Part shown: in pieces, positions 8,402 to 17,148 of the stretch
Numbering within the stretch: the stretch's first letter is position 1
Layout of the letters: each line of letters starts with the position of its first letter
Notes under the pieces: generated by a model
What the model was told of the DNA's origin: nothing
The model's input: the letters and a program-made list of their open reading frames with translations, nothing else
The model's database searches: none
Made by a program: the position numbers and the translations under genes
Source of the DNA: a bacterium
GTDB taxonomy: Bacteria > Omnitrophota > Gorgyraeia > Zapsychrales > Zapsychraceae
DNA: 49,940 nt
Assembly: GCA_030429765.1 (NCBI GenBank)
Contig: JAUIER010000009.1
Location: 1 to 49,940, forward strand
Direction: 5' to 3'

Positions 8402-9519
8402 AGTTTACAGACGCATTTTTAAAGAACTATTTGGGTAAACGGGTATTGGTGACCGGACATACCGGTTTTAAGGGATCATGGCTGAGCTTATGGCTGGTGG
8501 AGCTCGAAGCCAAGGTCGCGGGATTTTCAAAGTATATTCCGAGTAAGCCGTCGGCGTTCGAGGCGCTTGAGCTCAAGGATCGCATGCAGGATTTTCGCGG
8601 GGATATCTGCAATCTCAAGGAGGTCCGAAATATTTTTCAGGAATTTAAGCCGCAGATCGTCTTTCACTTGGCGGCCCAGCCGATTGTGCGTGAATCATTT
8701 GATGATCCCAAGCTGACCTTTGACACCAATCTCGGCGGGACGATCAATGTGCTGGAATGTGTGCGGGAATCATCAATTGTCGAATCAGCGGTGATTATCA
8801 CCAGCGATAAGTGTTATGAGAATGTGAATTGGGAATGGGGTTATCGTGAAAATGACCGTCTGGGCGGCAAGGATCCGTACAGCGCGTCCAAGGCCTGCGC
8901 GGAGATTGCCTTCCGGGCGTACTTTGAATCATACTTCAAACAATCACGGATGGCGCGCATCGCGACCACGCGGGCCGGTAATGTCATCGGCGGCGGCGAT
9001 TGGGCCAAGGACCGGATTGTCCCGGATTGTATCCGCGCGTGGGAGGAAGGCAAGCGCGTCACGATCCGCAAACCCGAGGCGACACGTCCCTGGCAGCATG
9101 TGTTGGAACCGTTGAGCGGTTATTTGTGGCTAGGCGCGTTACTTGGTAAGAAGTTTGACGATATCAACGGAGAGGCATTTAATTTCGGTCCCGACAATGA
9201 AGTGGTTAAGTCCGTTGGAGAATTAGTCGACGAACTCAAGCGTCATTACGATAATGCCAAGTGGATCCATAAACCGCTGGCGGGCGACCAAAAAGAGGCG
9301 ACTTTACTCAAACTCAATTGTGATAAGGCCTTCAGCCGGCTGGAATGGAGTTCATTATTATCCTTTGATGATACGATCGAACTCACCGCACAGTGGTATA
9401 AACATTATTACAATCGTAAGCGCGATCTGTATGATTTTACCTTAGAACAGATCAAACAGTATCACAAAAAAGCGCAGGAACGTCATTTGCCCTGGGTGAT
9501 GGGGGTTAAGCATGCTTGA
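8386..9519 (+). CDS. rfbG: CDP-glucose 4,6-dehydratase
   Basis: From GTG 8386 the product is 377 residues, close to the usual RfbG/DdhB size. It converts CDP-glucose to CDP-4-dehydro-6-deoxyglucose using bound NAD. VTGHTGFKGSWLSLWL, HLAAQPIVRESF, ITSDKCYENVNWEWGYREND (catalytic region) and YSASKACAEI (Tyr-x-x-x-Lys) are diagnostic for this dehydratase and separate it from RmlB. The RAGNVIGGGDWAKDRIVPD stretch is also typical. It follows rfbF directly. The start further upstream at 8323 is rejected because the family begins around the Gly-Lys-Arg-Val-Leu-Val-Thr-Gly segment. Confidence 0.95.
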   Translation: MAKVVKFTDAFLKNYLGKRVLVTGHTGFKGSWLSLWLVELEAKVAGFSKYIPSKPSAFEALELKDRMQDFRGDICNLKEVRNIFQEFKPQIVFHLAAQPIVRESFDDPKLTFDTNLGGTINVLECVRESSIVESAVIITSDKCYENVNWEWGYRENDRLGGKDPYSASKACAEIAFRAYFESYFKQSRMARIATTRAGNVIGGGDWAKDRIVPDCIRAWEEGKRVTIRKPEATRPWQHVLEPLSGYLWLGALLGKKFDDINGEAFNFGPDNEVVKSVGELVDELKRHYDNAKWIHKPLAGDQKEATLLKLNCDKAFSRLEWSSLLSFDDTIELTAQWYKHYYNRKRDLYDFTLEQIKQYHKKAQERHLPWVMGVKHA

Positions 9520-9961
9520 GGGGGTTCACATCGAACCGCTTAAGTTGTTCGCGGATGAAAAAGGAGATGTGATGCATATGATCCGTAATGATGCGCCCTT
9601 TTTCAAGAAATTCGGGGAGGTTTATTTTTCGTACGTGAATCCGGGATTTGTCAAAGGATGGAAACAGCACCGGGAGATGACTCAGCACTTTGCCGTGCCG
9701 GTGGGCAATCTCAAGTTGGTGCTGTTTGATGGGCGACCGGATTCGTCGACATATCAGCAGGTTCAGGAGATCGTGTTCGGCCGGGATAATTATCAGCTGG
9801 TCCGCGTTCCGCCCATGATCATTTATTCGTTCGCGTCCGCCGGCGATCAGCCGGCCATGATTGTCAATTGTGCAGATATTCCGCATCGACCGGAGGAGTC
9901 GGTACGGTTGCCGCTTGATGATGATTCCATTCCTTATACGTGGAGCTTAACGGCATCATGA
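9512..9961 (+). CDS. RmlC-like cupin sugar 3,5-epimerase or isomerase
   Basis: A 149-residue cupin related to dTDP-4-dehydrorhamnose 3,5-epimerase. Visible family features are DEKGDVMHM, VYFSYVNPGFVKGWKQHREM (the lysine-histidine segment occupies the catalytic-His position of RmlC), and VPPMIIYSFAS. It overlaps rfbG by 8 bases and the next SDR by 4. Acting on the RfbG product, it would epimerise CDP-4-keto-6-deoxyglucose at C3 and/or C5 ahead of a 4-reductase. It is shorter than RmlC (about 180 residues), so single-site epimerase or isomerase chemistry (FdtA/WxcM-like) is an alternative. Confidence 0.78.
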   Translation: MLEGVHIEPLKLFADEKGDVMHMIRNDAPFFKKFGEVYFSYVNPGFVKGWKQHREMTQHFAVPVGNLKLVLFDGRPDSSTYQQVQEIVFGRDNYQLVRVPPMIIYSFASAGDQPAMIVNCADIPHRPEESVRLPLDDDSIPYTWSLTAS

Positions 9962-10911
9962 GAATTTTACTGATTGGTGGACTGGGTTATGTCGGAGGGC
10001 GGTTGGCCTCCCACTTACACCAACAGCAATTGGGTGAGGTTCATTTATCCAGCGTGCGGCGAAATTTTCCCGCGTGGTCAAACCAGTTTGTCATGCACCA
10101 TCTGGATTTATCTGACACGGCTTCAATTCAGCAATGTCTGAACCGTGCCCGACCGGACGTGATTATTCAATTAGGTGCGTTGCAACAGGCGGATTGCGCG
10201 GACAATCCCGAATTGGCGCACAAGATCAATGTCGAAGGTACGGCCCGATTGGTCGAGCAAGCCAAGGCCCAGGGAATCAAACGGCTGATCTACTTTTCGA
10301 CGTTTCAGATCTATGGCGATTTTGTCGGGCACATCACCGAGCAAACCCGACCCAATCCCAAATCCGTTTACGCCCAAACGAAATGGGAAGGCGAGCAAGT
10401 GGTGTCATCAGCCGCGTCCAGGGATTTTCAAACAATTGTTTTTCGGTTGTCGAACGCGTATGGGTGTCCGGTGGACGAACAGGTCGCCGATTCGGTATGG
10501 ACGTTGGCGGTTAATGCCTTTTGCCGACGGGCGGTCACGCAGGGGGCGCTGCTGATCAAGTCAAATCAGTACCGGGATTTTATCCCGATGACCGATGTCG
10601 TCGGGGCCACCGCGTATTTTTTAAAAGATTTGTGTGGTGCGTGGCGCGATGGCGTTTATAATTTGGGTGGAGAGAATTGCATGAGCATTCTTCAGTTGGC
10701 CGAGCGTGTCGCCGCTAACTATGAGAGGGTGATCGCCGACAGGCCGCTCCGGATTGAGGGGCCGACCCAGGATCTGGACCGTGTGTTTGAACCGTTCCAG
10801 TATGATATCCATCAGCTCAGACAGGCAGGATATCAACTCCGCGGATCGATGGATCTTGAACTTCAGGAAACTCTAAAATTCTGCCGCAAACTTCAGGAAA
10901 TGACGTCATGA
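9958..10911 (+). CDS. NAD(P)-dependent nucleotide-sugar reductase/epimerase (extended SDR)
   Basis: 317 residues from ATG 9958, which overlaps the upstream stop (ATGA); an in-frame GTG at 9940 would add six residues and is less likely. LIGGLGYVGGRLA is the nucleotide-binding motif. IYFSTFQIYG and the Tyr-Ala-Gln-Thr-Lys pair form the catalytic region, and YRDFIPMTDV follows. Placed after RfbF, RfbG and the RmlC-like cupin, it is a good candidate for the 4-ketoreductase that completes a CDP-6-deoxyhexose. That assignment rests on gene order. Confidence 0.85.
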   Translation: MRILLIGGLGYVGGRLASHLHQQQLGEVHLSSVRRNFPAWSNQFVMHHLDLSDTASIQQCLNRARPDVIIQLGALQQADCADNPELAHKINVEGTARLVEQAKAQGIKRLIYFSTFQIYGDFVGHITEQTRPNPKSVYAQTKWEGEQVVSSAASRDFQTIVFRLSNAYGCPVDEQVADSVWTLAVNAFCRRAVTQGALLIKSNQYRDFIPMTDVVGATAYFLKDLCGAWRDGVYNLGGENCMSILQLAERVAANYERVIADRPLRIEGPTQDLDRVFEPFQYDIHQLRQAGYQLRGSMDLELQETLKFCRKLQEMTS

Positions 10912-11873
10912 ACAAACCGCTCGTCTCCGTGGTCATGCCCACGTACAATCATGCCCGGTATATTAAGGAAGCGATCGATTCGGTTCTGAATCAAACCTAT
11001 AATAATCTCGAACTCATCATCGTGGATAATTTTTCTGAAGATGATACGGCGCAGATTATCGCTTCTTACAATTCAGACAAAATTATATATCGGCAGTTCC
11101 GCAACAACGGCATCATCGCGGCGTCGCGTAATCACGGTATTGAGCAGGCACGGGGAACGTATGTCGCGTTCTTGGATTCGGATGATGTGTGGACCGAGAC
11201 CAAGTTGCAACGTCAGGTGGAGGCGATCACGAAAGATCCGGCGAATGGATTGTCCTGCTGCCGCTTTCAGGTGATCAGTGATGATCCACGGGAGAACGGT
11301 AAAATTATGGGGCCCAAGGCCGATGAATTGCCGGCCCGGGTCTACGAACGTCTGATCAAGGCCAACTTCGTTATTTCTTCGTCGACACTGGTATCCAAGG
11401 CAGCCTTGGATGATGTCGGTGTCTTCGATGAGGATCCCAAATTACGCTGCAGTGAAGATTTTGATCTGTGGCTGCGTATCGCCCGAAAGTATAAATTGAC
11501 GTTCGTGAATATGGTCGGCGGGCAATACCGTGTGCATGCGTCCAATGAAAGCGGGGATGACCTGCGTTTGACACGGGCGCTGGCCGTTATTGACAAGCAT
11601 GAACATCATCAATGGATCTCGGCGGCATTGGCGAATCAGGCCCGGGCGAGTTTTTATTTTCAGGTTGGCTGGGTTATGGTTGCGCAGAACTCAGCACTGG
11701 CCCGCAAGTATTTTTCCAAGGCGCGTCAACTCGATCCGGCGAATAAGCGGTTGTTGATGGTCTGCATGTTGGGACGGGTGCTGAGTTTTATCCCGGGACT
11801 TTATACGTTTCTCATTGAACATCGGTTGGATAAAAAATTATCGAAGAGGACGATCAATCCGCAAAATTTATAG
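10908..11873 (+). CDS. Family 2 glycosyltransferase
   Basis: A 321-residue GT-A enzyme. SVVMPTYNHARYIKEAIDS opens the domain, LELIIVDNFSEDD supplies the nucleotide-binding aspartates, FLDSDDVW is the DxD metal site, and CSEDFDLWLRIARKY is the acceptor-site ED motif. There is one weakly hydrophobic C-terminal stretch and no signal peptide, so it likely works at the inner face of the membrane, adding a sugar to a lipid-linked oligosaccharide. It is 4-base coupled to the SDR upstream. Donor and linkage are unknown. Confidence 0.92.
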   Translation: MNKPLVSVVMPTYNHARYIKEAIDSVLNQTYNNLELIIVDNFSEDDTAQIIASYNSDKIIYRQFRNNGIIAASRNHGIEQARGTYVAFLDSDDVWTETKLQRQVEAITKDPANGLSCCRFQVISDDPRENGKIMGPKADELPARVYERLIKANFVISSSTLVSKAALDDVGVFDEDPKLRCSEDFDLWLRIARKYKLTFVNMVGGQYRVHASNESGDDLRLTRALAVIDKHEHHQWISAALANQARASFYFQVGWVMVAQNSALARKYFSKARQLDPANKRLLMVCMLGRVLSFIPGLYTFLIEHRLDKKLSKRTINPQNL

Positions 11874-11884
11874 GCAGGTGTTCG

Positions 11885-13351
11885 ATGAAAAAATTGTCAG
11901 CATGGATTGACGGATTGGGTCTGTCCGCCATCGCGGTGGTACTGCTCGGATATGTGCTGTTTCAGGCGCAGTTTGCTGAGTTGCATTTGAAGTTCAGCTT
12001 TCTGAATTTTCCAGTCTTCGTCGGTGAAATCCTGCTGATATTCTGTTCTTTGTTATTCGCCATCAGATGGCTGATCAATCCACCTCGGTGGAGAAATTGG
12101 TATTGGTTGATCGTAATCTACATCGGCTTTGTGCTGGCCAAGGCGTTTTATGGGTACTCAAAATGGGGGCCGCTAGCGTTTCGTCACGCGGCGCTTATGT
12201 ATTATCCGGTGTTCGCGATTTATACGGCCGCGTTTATCCAGCGATCCTATTTTAAGGAATGGCTTAAACTCGTCGGTGTCGGGGTTATCTTAAGTATATT
12301 TGTGCTGGATACGTTTAATCTGTATTTTGTCCTGACGCTGGCCGGGACGGCCGCGATCCTTATCGGGTCACTCAGGACGGCATGGTTGCGCTGGTCTTTG
12401 TTGGTTTTGCTGATGGTGCTGACGCCGTATCGATATTTTTTTCAGACGGCCCGCATGATGATTATGGGGCATTTTTTTTTCGCGGCATACGCGCTCATTG
12501 TGATTAGTGTTTTGATCAGATGGCCTTTGAAGTATAAGCTTGCCATCGCCGGAGTGCTGGTGGCCGGATTGATCGTGGGGATAACGCAGATATCGGGGAC
12601 GAATCGAATTGTGTCGATGTTCCATGTCGGGCGGTTTATCGATACGTTTAAGTATTACGAAGGCGTGGCGGCCGAGCGCGCCCACAAATATGTGCCCATG
12701 GAAAATAAGGCTGTCCAGATCTATAATCCCGATGACGGAGGTAATGGAACCGGTCGGGGCGCGTATGATCTGTCCGATGCGCAAAGGAACGAAGCCAGTC
12801 TCAATATTCAGCACATCATTGAACAAAAGAAGAACGAACGCGATTCCTCGGACATAGACGACCCGGAAATATTACAGGGGGATGTCAATAACTCGGTCTT
12901 TCGTCTGATGATCTGGCGCGATATGCTGCGCGAGTATGCCGCGCATAGGCCTTTATTCGGCTTTGATTTTGGTAAGCCTTTACGCGCCATTACGCTTGAA
13001 ATCATTGGGTGGGCCGGATCGGAATGGAAGCGGGACGGCTGGATTTCCGCTCACAATTCGTTCTTACATATACTCTATCGATCCGGCGTGGCGGGATTGG
13101 TTTTTATTGTCGGCATTTTGTCGTATTTGTTTAAGATGATGCGCGATTGTATTCGGCTGCGATCGGTTACCGGTTCGGTGTTATGCGGGATGGTGCTATG
13201 CTGGTTTGTCGCCGCCAATTTTCTGGTGGTGCTGGAGGTTCCGTATTCGGCCATTCCCATCTGGGTGATGTACGGAGCAGCCGCCAAATATTGTCATGTC
13301 AAAAAGCAACAAGGGATTCAGCCGGAGGAAGCGAATGAAGTGGACAAATAA
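11885..13351 (+). CDS. O-antigen ligase/polymerase-like multi-pass membrane protein
   Basis: A 488-residue protein with about ten hydrophobic segments and one large hydrophilic loop (roughly residues 240-345) before RPLFGFDFGKP and the AHNSFLHILYRSG motif. This is the arrangement of Wzy/WaaL (Wzy_C) proteins, in which the periplasmic loop holds the catalytic His/Arg. It would polymerise repeat units or join the glycan to its acceptor at the periplasmic face. The hydrophilic loop is rich in charged residues. It is one of three ligase-like proteins in the locus and shows little direct similarity to the other two. A run of nine T (12472-12480) lies inside the reading frame, which is intact. Confidence 0.8.
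   Translation: MKKLSAWIDGLGLSAIAVVLLGYVLFQAQFAELHLKFSFLNFPVFVGEILLIFCSLLFAIRWLINPPRWRNWYWLIVIYIGFVLAKAFYGYSKWGPLAFRHAALMYYPVFAIYTAAFIQRSYFKEWLKLVGVGVILSIFVLDTFNLYFVLTLAGTAAILIGSLRTAWLRWSLLVLLMVLTPYRYFFQTARMMIMGHFFFAAYALIVISVLIRWPLKYKLAIAGVLVAGLIVGITQISGTNRIVSMFHVGRFIDTFKYYEGVAAERAHKYVPMENKAVQIYNPDDGGNGTGRGAYDLSDAQRNEASLNIQHIIEQKKNERDSSDIDDPEILQGDVNNSVFRLMIWRDMLREYAAHRPLFGFDFGKPLRAITLEIIGWAGSEWKRDGWISAHNSFLHILYRSGVAGLVFIVGILSYLFKMMRDCIRLRSVTGSVLCGMVLCWFVAANFLVVLEVPYSAIPIWVMYGAAAKYCHVKKQQGIQPEEANEVDK
13324..13328 (+). promoter_or_regulatory. Ribosome binding site deciding a start
   Basis: GGAGG lies 6 bases before ATG 13335, favouring that codon over an in-frame ATG at 13296 that would add 13 residues inside the upstream gene. 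Confidence 0.55.
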
Positions 13352-14327
13352 AAAAGTTTTGGTGACCGGGGCGGATGGGTTTATCGGAAGTCATCTGGTG
13401 GAAGAATTAGTCCGGCAAGGGGCCCGGGTCCGGGCTTTTGCGTATTACAATTCATTCAACAGCTGGGGGTGGATGGACCAGTTTCCCAAATCAACACTTA
13501 GCCAGGTTGATGTCTTTACCGGCGACATCCGTGATCCCAATGGCGTGTTGACGGCGATGACGGGATGCGATTACGTATTTCACCTGGCGGCCCTGATCGG
13601 CATTCCATTCAGCTATCATTCGCCGGACAGCTATGTGGATACCAATATCAAAGGGACGCTGAATATTCTGCAGGCCGCGCGCCAGCTGAACGTCAAGCGA
13701 GTGGTGCATACCTCGACGAGTGAGGTGTACGGAACCGCGCAGTACGCGCCGATTGACGAGTTGCATCCGATCAATCCGCAATCTCCATACGCAGCGACAA
13801 AATCGGCGGCAGATACATTGGCGTTGTCATTCTATCGATCATTCAATCTGCCGGTTACGGTCCTTCGGCCGTTTAACACTTTCGGTCCGCGTCAGTCGGC
13901 CCGCGCGGTAATCCCGACAATTATTTCACAAATTTATGCTGGTAAAAAGATCATCAGACTGGGTAATCTTGATGTTACACGCGATTTTAACTATGTGGGG
14001 AACACCGTCGATTCTTTTTTAAAATCAGCGGAGTCGAAAAAGACGTTGGGCGAGGTTGTCAACTCGGGCAGCGGGCGGGAAATTTCACTGAGGGATCTCA
14101 TTGAAGTGATTCAGCAAGTCACCGGATCAAAGATCAAGGTTGAGACCGACAAAGCCCGGTTAAGGCCGGCCAAGAGCGAGGTCGAACGGTTGATCTGCAG
14201 TGCGGACAAGATTCAGCAGCTGACGAATTGGACGCCGGCCGTGACGCTCGAGCAGGGGCTCAAAAAAACAGCCAAATGGATCAAGGCCAATATCAACACG
14301 TTTAAAACGGATATCTATAATGTCTAA
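13335..14327 (+). CDS. LegB-like NAD-dependent nucleotide-sugar 4,6-dehydratase
   Basis: 330 residues from ATG 13335. VTGADGFIGSHL is the cofactor motif. AFAYYNSFNSWGWMD is a signature I associate with the LegB/EDH-type 4,6-dehydratases of legionaminic-acid pathways. HTSTSEVYGTAQ and the Tyr-Ala-Ala-Thr-Lys pair hold the catalytic Thr/Tyr/Lys, and VLRPFNTFGPRQSARAVIP completes the family pattern. LegB acts on UDP-GlcNAc to give a 4-keto-6-deoxy sugar. The usual partner aminotransferase and NeuB-type synthase are not next to it; a nucleotidyltransferase and an SDR are. The legionaminate route is therefore not demonstrated. Confidence 0.85.
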   Translation: MKWTNKKVLVTGADGFIGSHLVEELVRQGARVRAFAYYNSFNSWGWMDQFPKSTLSQVDVFTGDIRDPNGVLTAMTGCDYVFHLAALIGIPFSYHSPDSYVDTNIKGTLNILQAARQLNVKRVVHTSTSEVYGTAQYAPIDELHPINPQSPYAATKSAADTLALSFYRSFNLPVTVLRPFNTFGPRQSARAVIPTIISQIYAGKKIIRLGNLDVTRDFNYVGNTVDSFLKSAESKKTLGEVVNSGSGREISLRDLIEVIQQVTGSKIKVETDKARLRPAKSEVERLICSADKIQQLTNWTPAVTLEQGLKKTAKWIKANINTFKTDIYNV

Positions 14328-15033
14328 GGTTCAGGTGGTTATTCTCGCCGGAGGACAGGGTACCAGATTACGTCCCTACACAACCGTGATCCCCAAACCG
14401 TTGATGCCCGTCGGAGACTATCCGATCTGTGAGGTCATCATCCGGCAGTTGAAACAGGCGGGGTTGAAAAATATCGCCATCTCGACCGGCCATCTAGCCG
14501 GATTGATCGAGGCCTATTTCGGCGACGGTAAAAAATGGGGTGTTCATATCACGTATGTTCGTGAAAAGCAGCCGCTGGGAACCGCCGGCGCGCTGAAGCT
14601 GATCAAGAATATGGACCATCATTGTTTGGTGATCAACGGGGATGTGCTGACCGACCTGAACTTCAGGGAGTTGCTCCGGCATCATAAGAAACGCAAGGCC
14701 GCGGCCACGATAACGATCAAAGAGCGGGTGGTTAAGACGGATTTTGGTGTCATCGAAGTTAATGAAGAGGGAGATCTCGACCAATATTTGGAGAAGCCGG
14801 AACACAAATCATATGTGAGCATGGGCGTCTATATCCTCAACAAAGAGTGTCAGCGCTTGATCAAGAAAGATGAGTTCATCGGGATGCCGGATCTGCTGCT
14901 GAAGATGAAGGATCGCGGCGACCGCATCAGCTGTTTTCCCACCCGGGCAATGTGGCTTGACCTCGGCCGGCTTGACGATTTTGAGCTGTCGCAAGATGTC
15001 TTTCAAAAACACAAGAAGAAATTTCTAAAGTAG
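14320..15033 (+). CDS. Sugar-phosphate nucleotidyltransferase
   Basis: A 237-residue GT-A-like nucleotidyltransferase. LAGGQGTRLRPYT is the triphosphate-binding loop, PKPLMPVGDYP the sugar-phosphate lysine segment, EKQPLGTAGAL the base-contact region, and VINGDVLTDL and WLDLGRLDDF carry the metal-binding aspartates. It lacks the long C-terminal extension of mannose-1-phosphate guanylyltransferases or GlmU, placing it with short RfbA/HddC-like enzymes. It overlaps the LegB-like gene by 8 bases, so it may activate a sugar that enters the same branch. Nucleotide and sugar are unknown. Confidence 0.88.
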   Translation: MSKVQVVILAGGQGTRLRPYTTVIPKPLMPVGDYPICEVIIRQLKQAGLKNIAISTGHLAGLIEAYFGDGKKWGVHITYVREKQPLGTAGALKLIKNMDHHCLVINGDVLTDLNFRELLRHHKKRKAAATITIKERVVKTDFGVIEVNEEGDLDQYLEKPEHKSYVSMGVYILNKECQRLIKKDEFIGMPDLLLKMKDRGDRISCFPTRAMWLDLGRLDDFELSQDVFQKHKKKFLK

Positions 15034-15039
15034 GTCAGT

Positions 15040-15957
15040 ATGCCGCGACGGATTCTTATAACCGGGGTGAACGGATTTATCGGCCGCTCACTTTGGCAGC
15101 ATGTCAGAAAGTCTCACCGTTCGGTTGAGGTATTCGGGATAGATCAGCACGGCGAATCCGACGACCATATTCAGATCTTGAGTCTCACCGACAAGTCCCG
15201 ACTGAAAGTATATATCGCGGAAATCGCGCCGCAGATTATTTTTCATTGTGCCGGCGGGCGTATGAAAAACCGGACGCAATTACGGACATCCAATATCACC
15301 ACCACCAAAAATTTATTGGCCAGCATCCCATCACGGTGTGACATGACCACGCGTGTGATCATCCCCGGCTCAGCGGCTGAATATGGTGTGCTGCCCAAGA
15401 ATATCCGTCGTGTATCCGAAACATTTAAAGCGGATCCTCAATCTGATTACGGTCGGATCAAGCTCGAACAAAGTGCAACCGCGTTGGGTCAGTGTCGGGA
15501 GGGACTTGAGGTTTGCGTGGCCCGGATTTTCAATATTACTGGACGCAACACGCCGGAGCAATTAGCGGCCGGACGATTTGCCCGTCAGATCGTCGAGCTG
15601 GAGCGGCAGTCAAAGACCGGTGTGATCGACACATACAGCTTGAGCGGCCGGCGGGATTTTCTGGATATCGACGACGTCTGTCGCGCATTATGGTGTCTGG
15701 GAATCGATGGGCGTCCCGGCGAGATCTACAATGTCTGTTCGTCTCAGGCCAGGGGCATTGAGGAATTGCTCATGGGGCTGATTATGGAATCACGGTTGCA
15801 TGATATTGAAATCCGGGAACGGTCGGATGATCATTCCCGTACGTTTGATGTGGTTGGTTCAAATGCCAAACTCCGTCGGCATACCCGTTGGATGCCGCAA
15901 GTGACTTGGGAGCAAAGTCTCAAGCAAACGATCACCAGCTATCGAAAATTAAAATAA
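15040..15957 (+). CDS. NAD-dependent epimerase/reductase (extended SDR)
   Basis: 305 residues with the ITGVNGFIGRSLW cofactor motif, IIFHCAGGRMKN, IPGSAAEYGVLP, and the catalytic pair Tyr-Gly-Arg-Ile-Lys in SDYGRIKLEQ. VARIFNITGRNTPEQL and GRRDFLDIDDVCRAL resemble GDP-4-keto-6-deoxy-D-mannose reductase (RMD) more than epimerases, so a 4-ketoreductase is plausible. It would follow the LegB-like dehydratase and the nucleotidyltransferase in a second deoxysugar branch. Substrate assignment is inference. Confidence 0.83.
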   Translation: MPRRILITGVNGFIGRSLWQHVRKSHRSVEVFGIDQHGESDDHIQILSLTDKSRLKVYIAEIAPQIIFHCAGGRMKNRTQLRTSNITTTKNLLASIPSRCDMTTRVIIPGSAAEYGVLPKNIRRVSETFKADPQSDYGRIKLEQSATALGQCREGLEVCVARIFNITGRNTPEQLAAGRFARQIVELERQSKTGVIDTYSLSGRRDFLDIDDVCRALWCLGIDGRPGEIYNVCSSQARGIEELLMGLIMESRLHDIEIRERSDDHSRTFDVVGSNAKLRRHTRWMPQVTWEQSLKQTITSYRKLK

Positions 15958-15960
15958 GCC

Positions 15961-17145
15961 ATGAAGATTCTGGTCGCTCATAACAAATACCGGGCGCGGG
16001 GCGGAGAGGACGCCGTCGCTGAGGCGGAAGCGCAGCTGTTGCGCGACAACGGTCACGACGTGCATCTGTATGAACGCTCAAACCGTGAGCTTAATCAAAT
16101 GTCCATGACGGAGAAGACCCGTCACATGTGGTATCTGGCCTGGTCACAGCAGAGTTACCGGGACATGAAAGACACGCTCGAACGTATCCGTCCGGATGTC
16201 GTTCACTTCCATAATATTTATTTCATGATGAGTCCCGCGGTTTATTATGCCTGTCAGGAGGCTGGGGTTCCGGTGGTGCAGAGCCTGCATAACTTTCGGC
16301 CGCTGTGTGCCAACGGATTATTCTTCCGCGACAATCAGGTGTGTGAAAAATGCCTGCATGGATCACTCAATCACGGGATTCGGTACCGATGCTATCAGAA
16401 TTCATTGCTGATTTCCGCGCTGGTGGTGCGCATGCTCAAGAGTCATCGGAAGATGAAGACCTGGCAAACGCAGGTTAATGCCTATATTACGGCCACCGAG
16501 TTCACCCGGCAAAAATATATCCAGGCCGGCTTCAATGGTGGTAGAATATATGTAAAGCCAAACTTTATATATCCGGCGCCGGAACATACAGGCGAAGAAC
16601 GGGGGTACGCGCTGTACATCGGCCGGCTCAGTGATGAGAAGGGACTTGAGGTGCTGATCAAGTCCTGGGTCAATCAATCGGAGCTGCCGTTGAGGATCGC
16701 GGGCGAAGGTCCGCTGTTGGCCTACCTATCCGGTTTCAAGCACAACAAGGGCATCACAAACGTTTCCTTGCTGGGACGCGTAAATGATGAACAGTATCAT
16801 GAGCTGATGTCCGGTGCAACCTGTCTGATTGTCCCATCGGTGTGTTATGAAAATTTTCCGCGGATCGCCGCCGAGGCCATGGCCTATGGATTACCGGTGA
16901 TCGCCAGCCGGTTGGGCAGTCTCGAGGAAATCATTGACGACGGCGTAAACGGCGGTTTGTTTGAACCTGGAAATCCTGAAGCTCTCAAAGAGCGGATTGA
17001 CTGGCTGATGCAGGAGGCCGATCGACCGCGAATGCGTCAGGCCTCACGTCAGGCCTATGAGGAACGCTTCAATAGTCAACGGAATCTCGAGATGCTGCTG
17101 GATATCTATCAGCAAACCATCAACGGACACAAGTCAAAAAGCTAA
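15961..17145 (+). CDS. Family 4 glycosyltransferase
   Basis: A 394-residue GT-B retaining glycosyltransferase. KYRARGGEDAV is the N-terminal acceptor-side loop, VVHFHNIYFM and QSLHNFRPLC complete the first domain, and a CxxC segment (QVCEKCLHG) is present as in many GT4 members. The donor domain starts near YIGRLSDEKGLEVL, and PSVCYENFPRIAAEAMAYGL holds the E-x7-E motif. It begins 3 bases after the upstream stop. It would add a sugar to the lipid-linked glycan at the cytoplasmic face; donor unknown. Confidence 0.93.
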   Translation: MKILVAHNKYRARGGEDAVAEAEAQLLRDNGHDVHLYERSNRELNQMSMTEKTRHMWYLAWSQQSYRDMKDTLERIRPDVVHFHNIYFMMSPAVYYACQEAGVPVVQSLHNFRPLCANGLFFRDNQVCEKCLHGSLNHGIRYRCYQNSLLISALVVRMLKSHRKMKTWQTQVNAYITATEFTRQKYIQAGFNGGRIYVKPNFIYPAPEHTGEERGYALYIGRLSDEKGLEVLIKSWVNQSELPLRIAGEGPLLAYLSGFKHNKGITNVSLLGRVNDEQYHELMSGATCLIVPSVCYENFPRIAAEAMAYGLPVIASRLGSLEEIIDDGVNGGLFEPGNPEALKERIDWLMQEADRPRMRQASRQAYEERFNSQRNLEMLLDIYQQTINGHKSKS

Positions 17146-17148
17146 ACG

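Noticed and set aside
12472-12480. Run of nine T inside a membrane protein gene as a phase-variation tract
   Set aside because: The frame is intact, the run encodes ordinary phenylalanines in a helix, and similar short T runs occur in other membrane-protein genes here; nothing else suggests switching.
12368-12826. 152-residue open frame on the minus strand
   Set aside because: It is the complement of the ligase-like gene at 11885 and has no recognisable motif or ribosome site.
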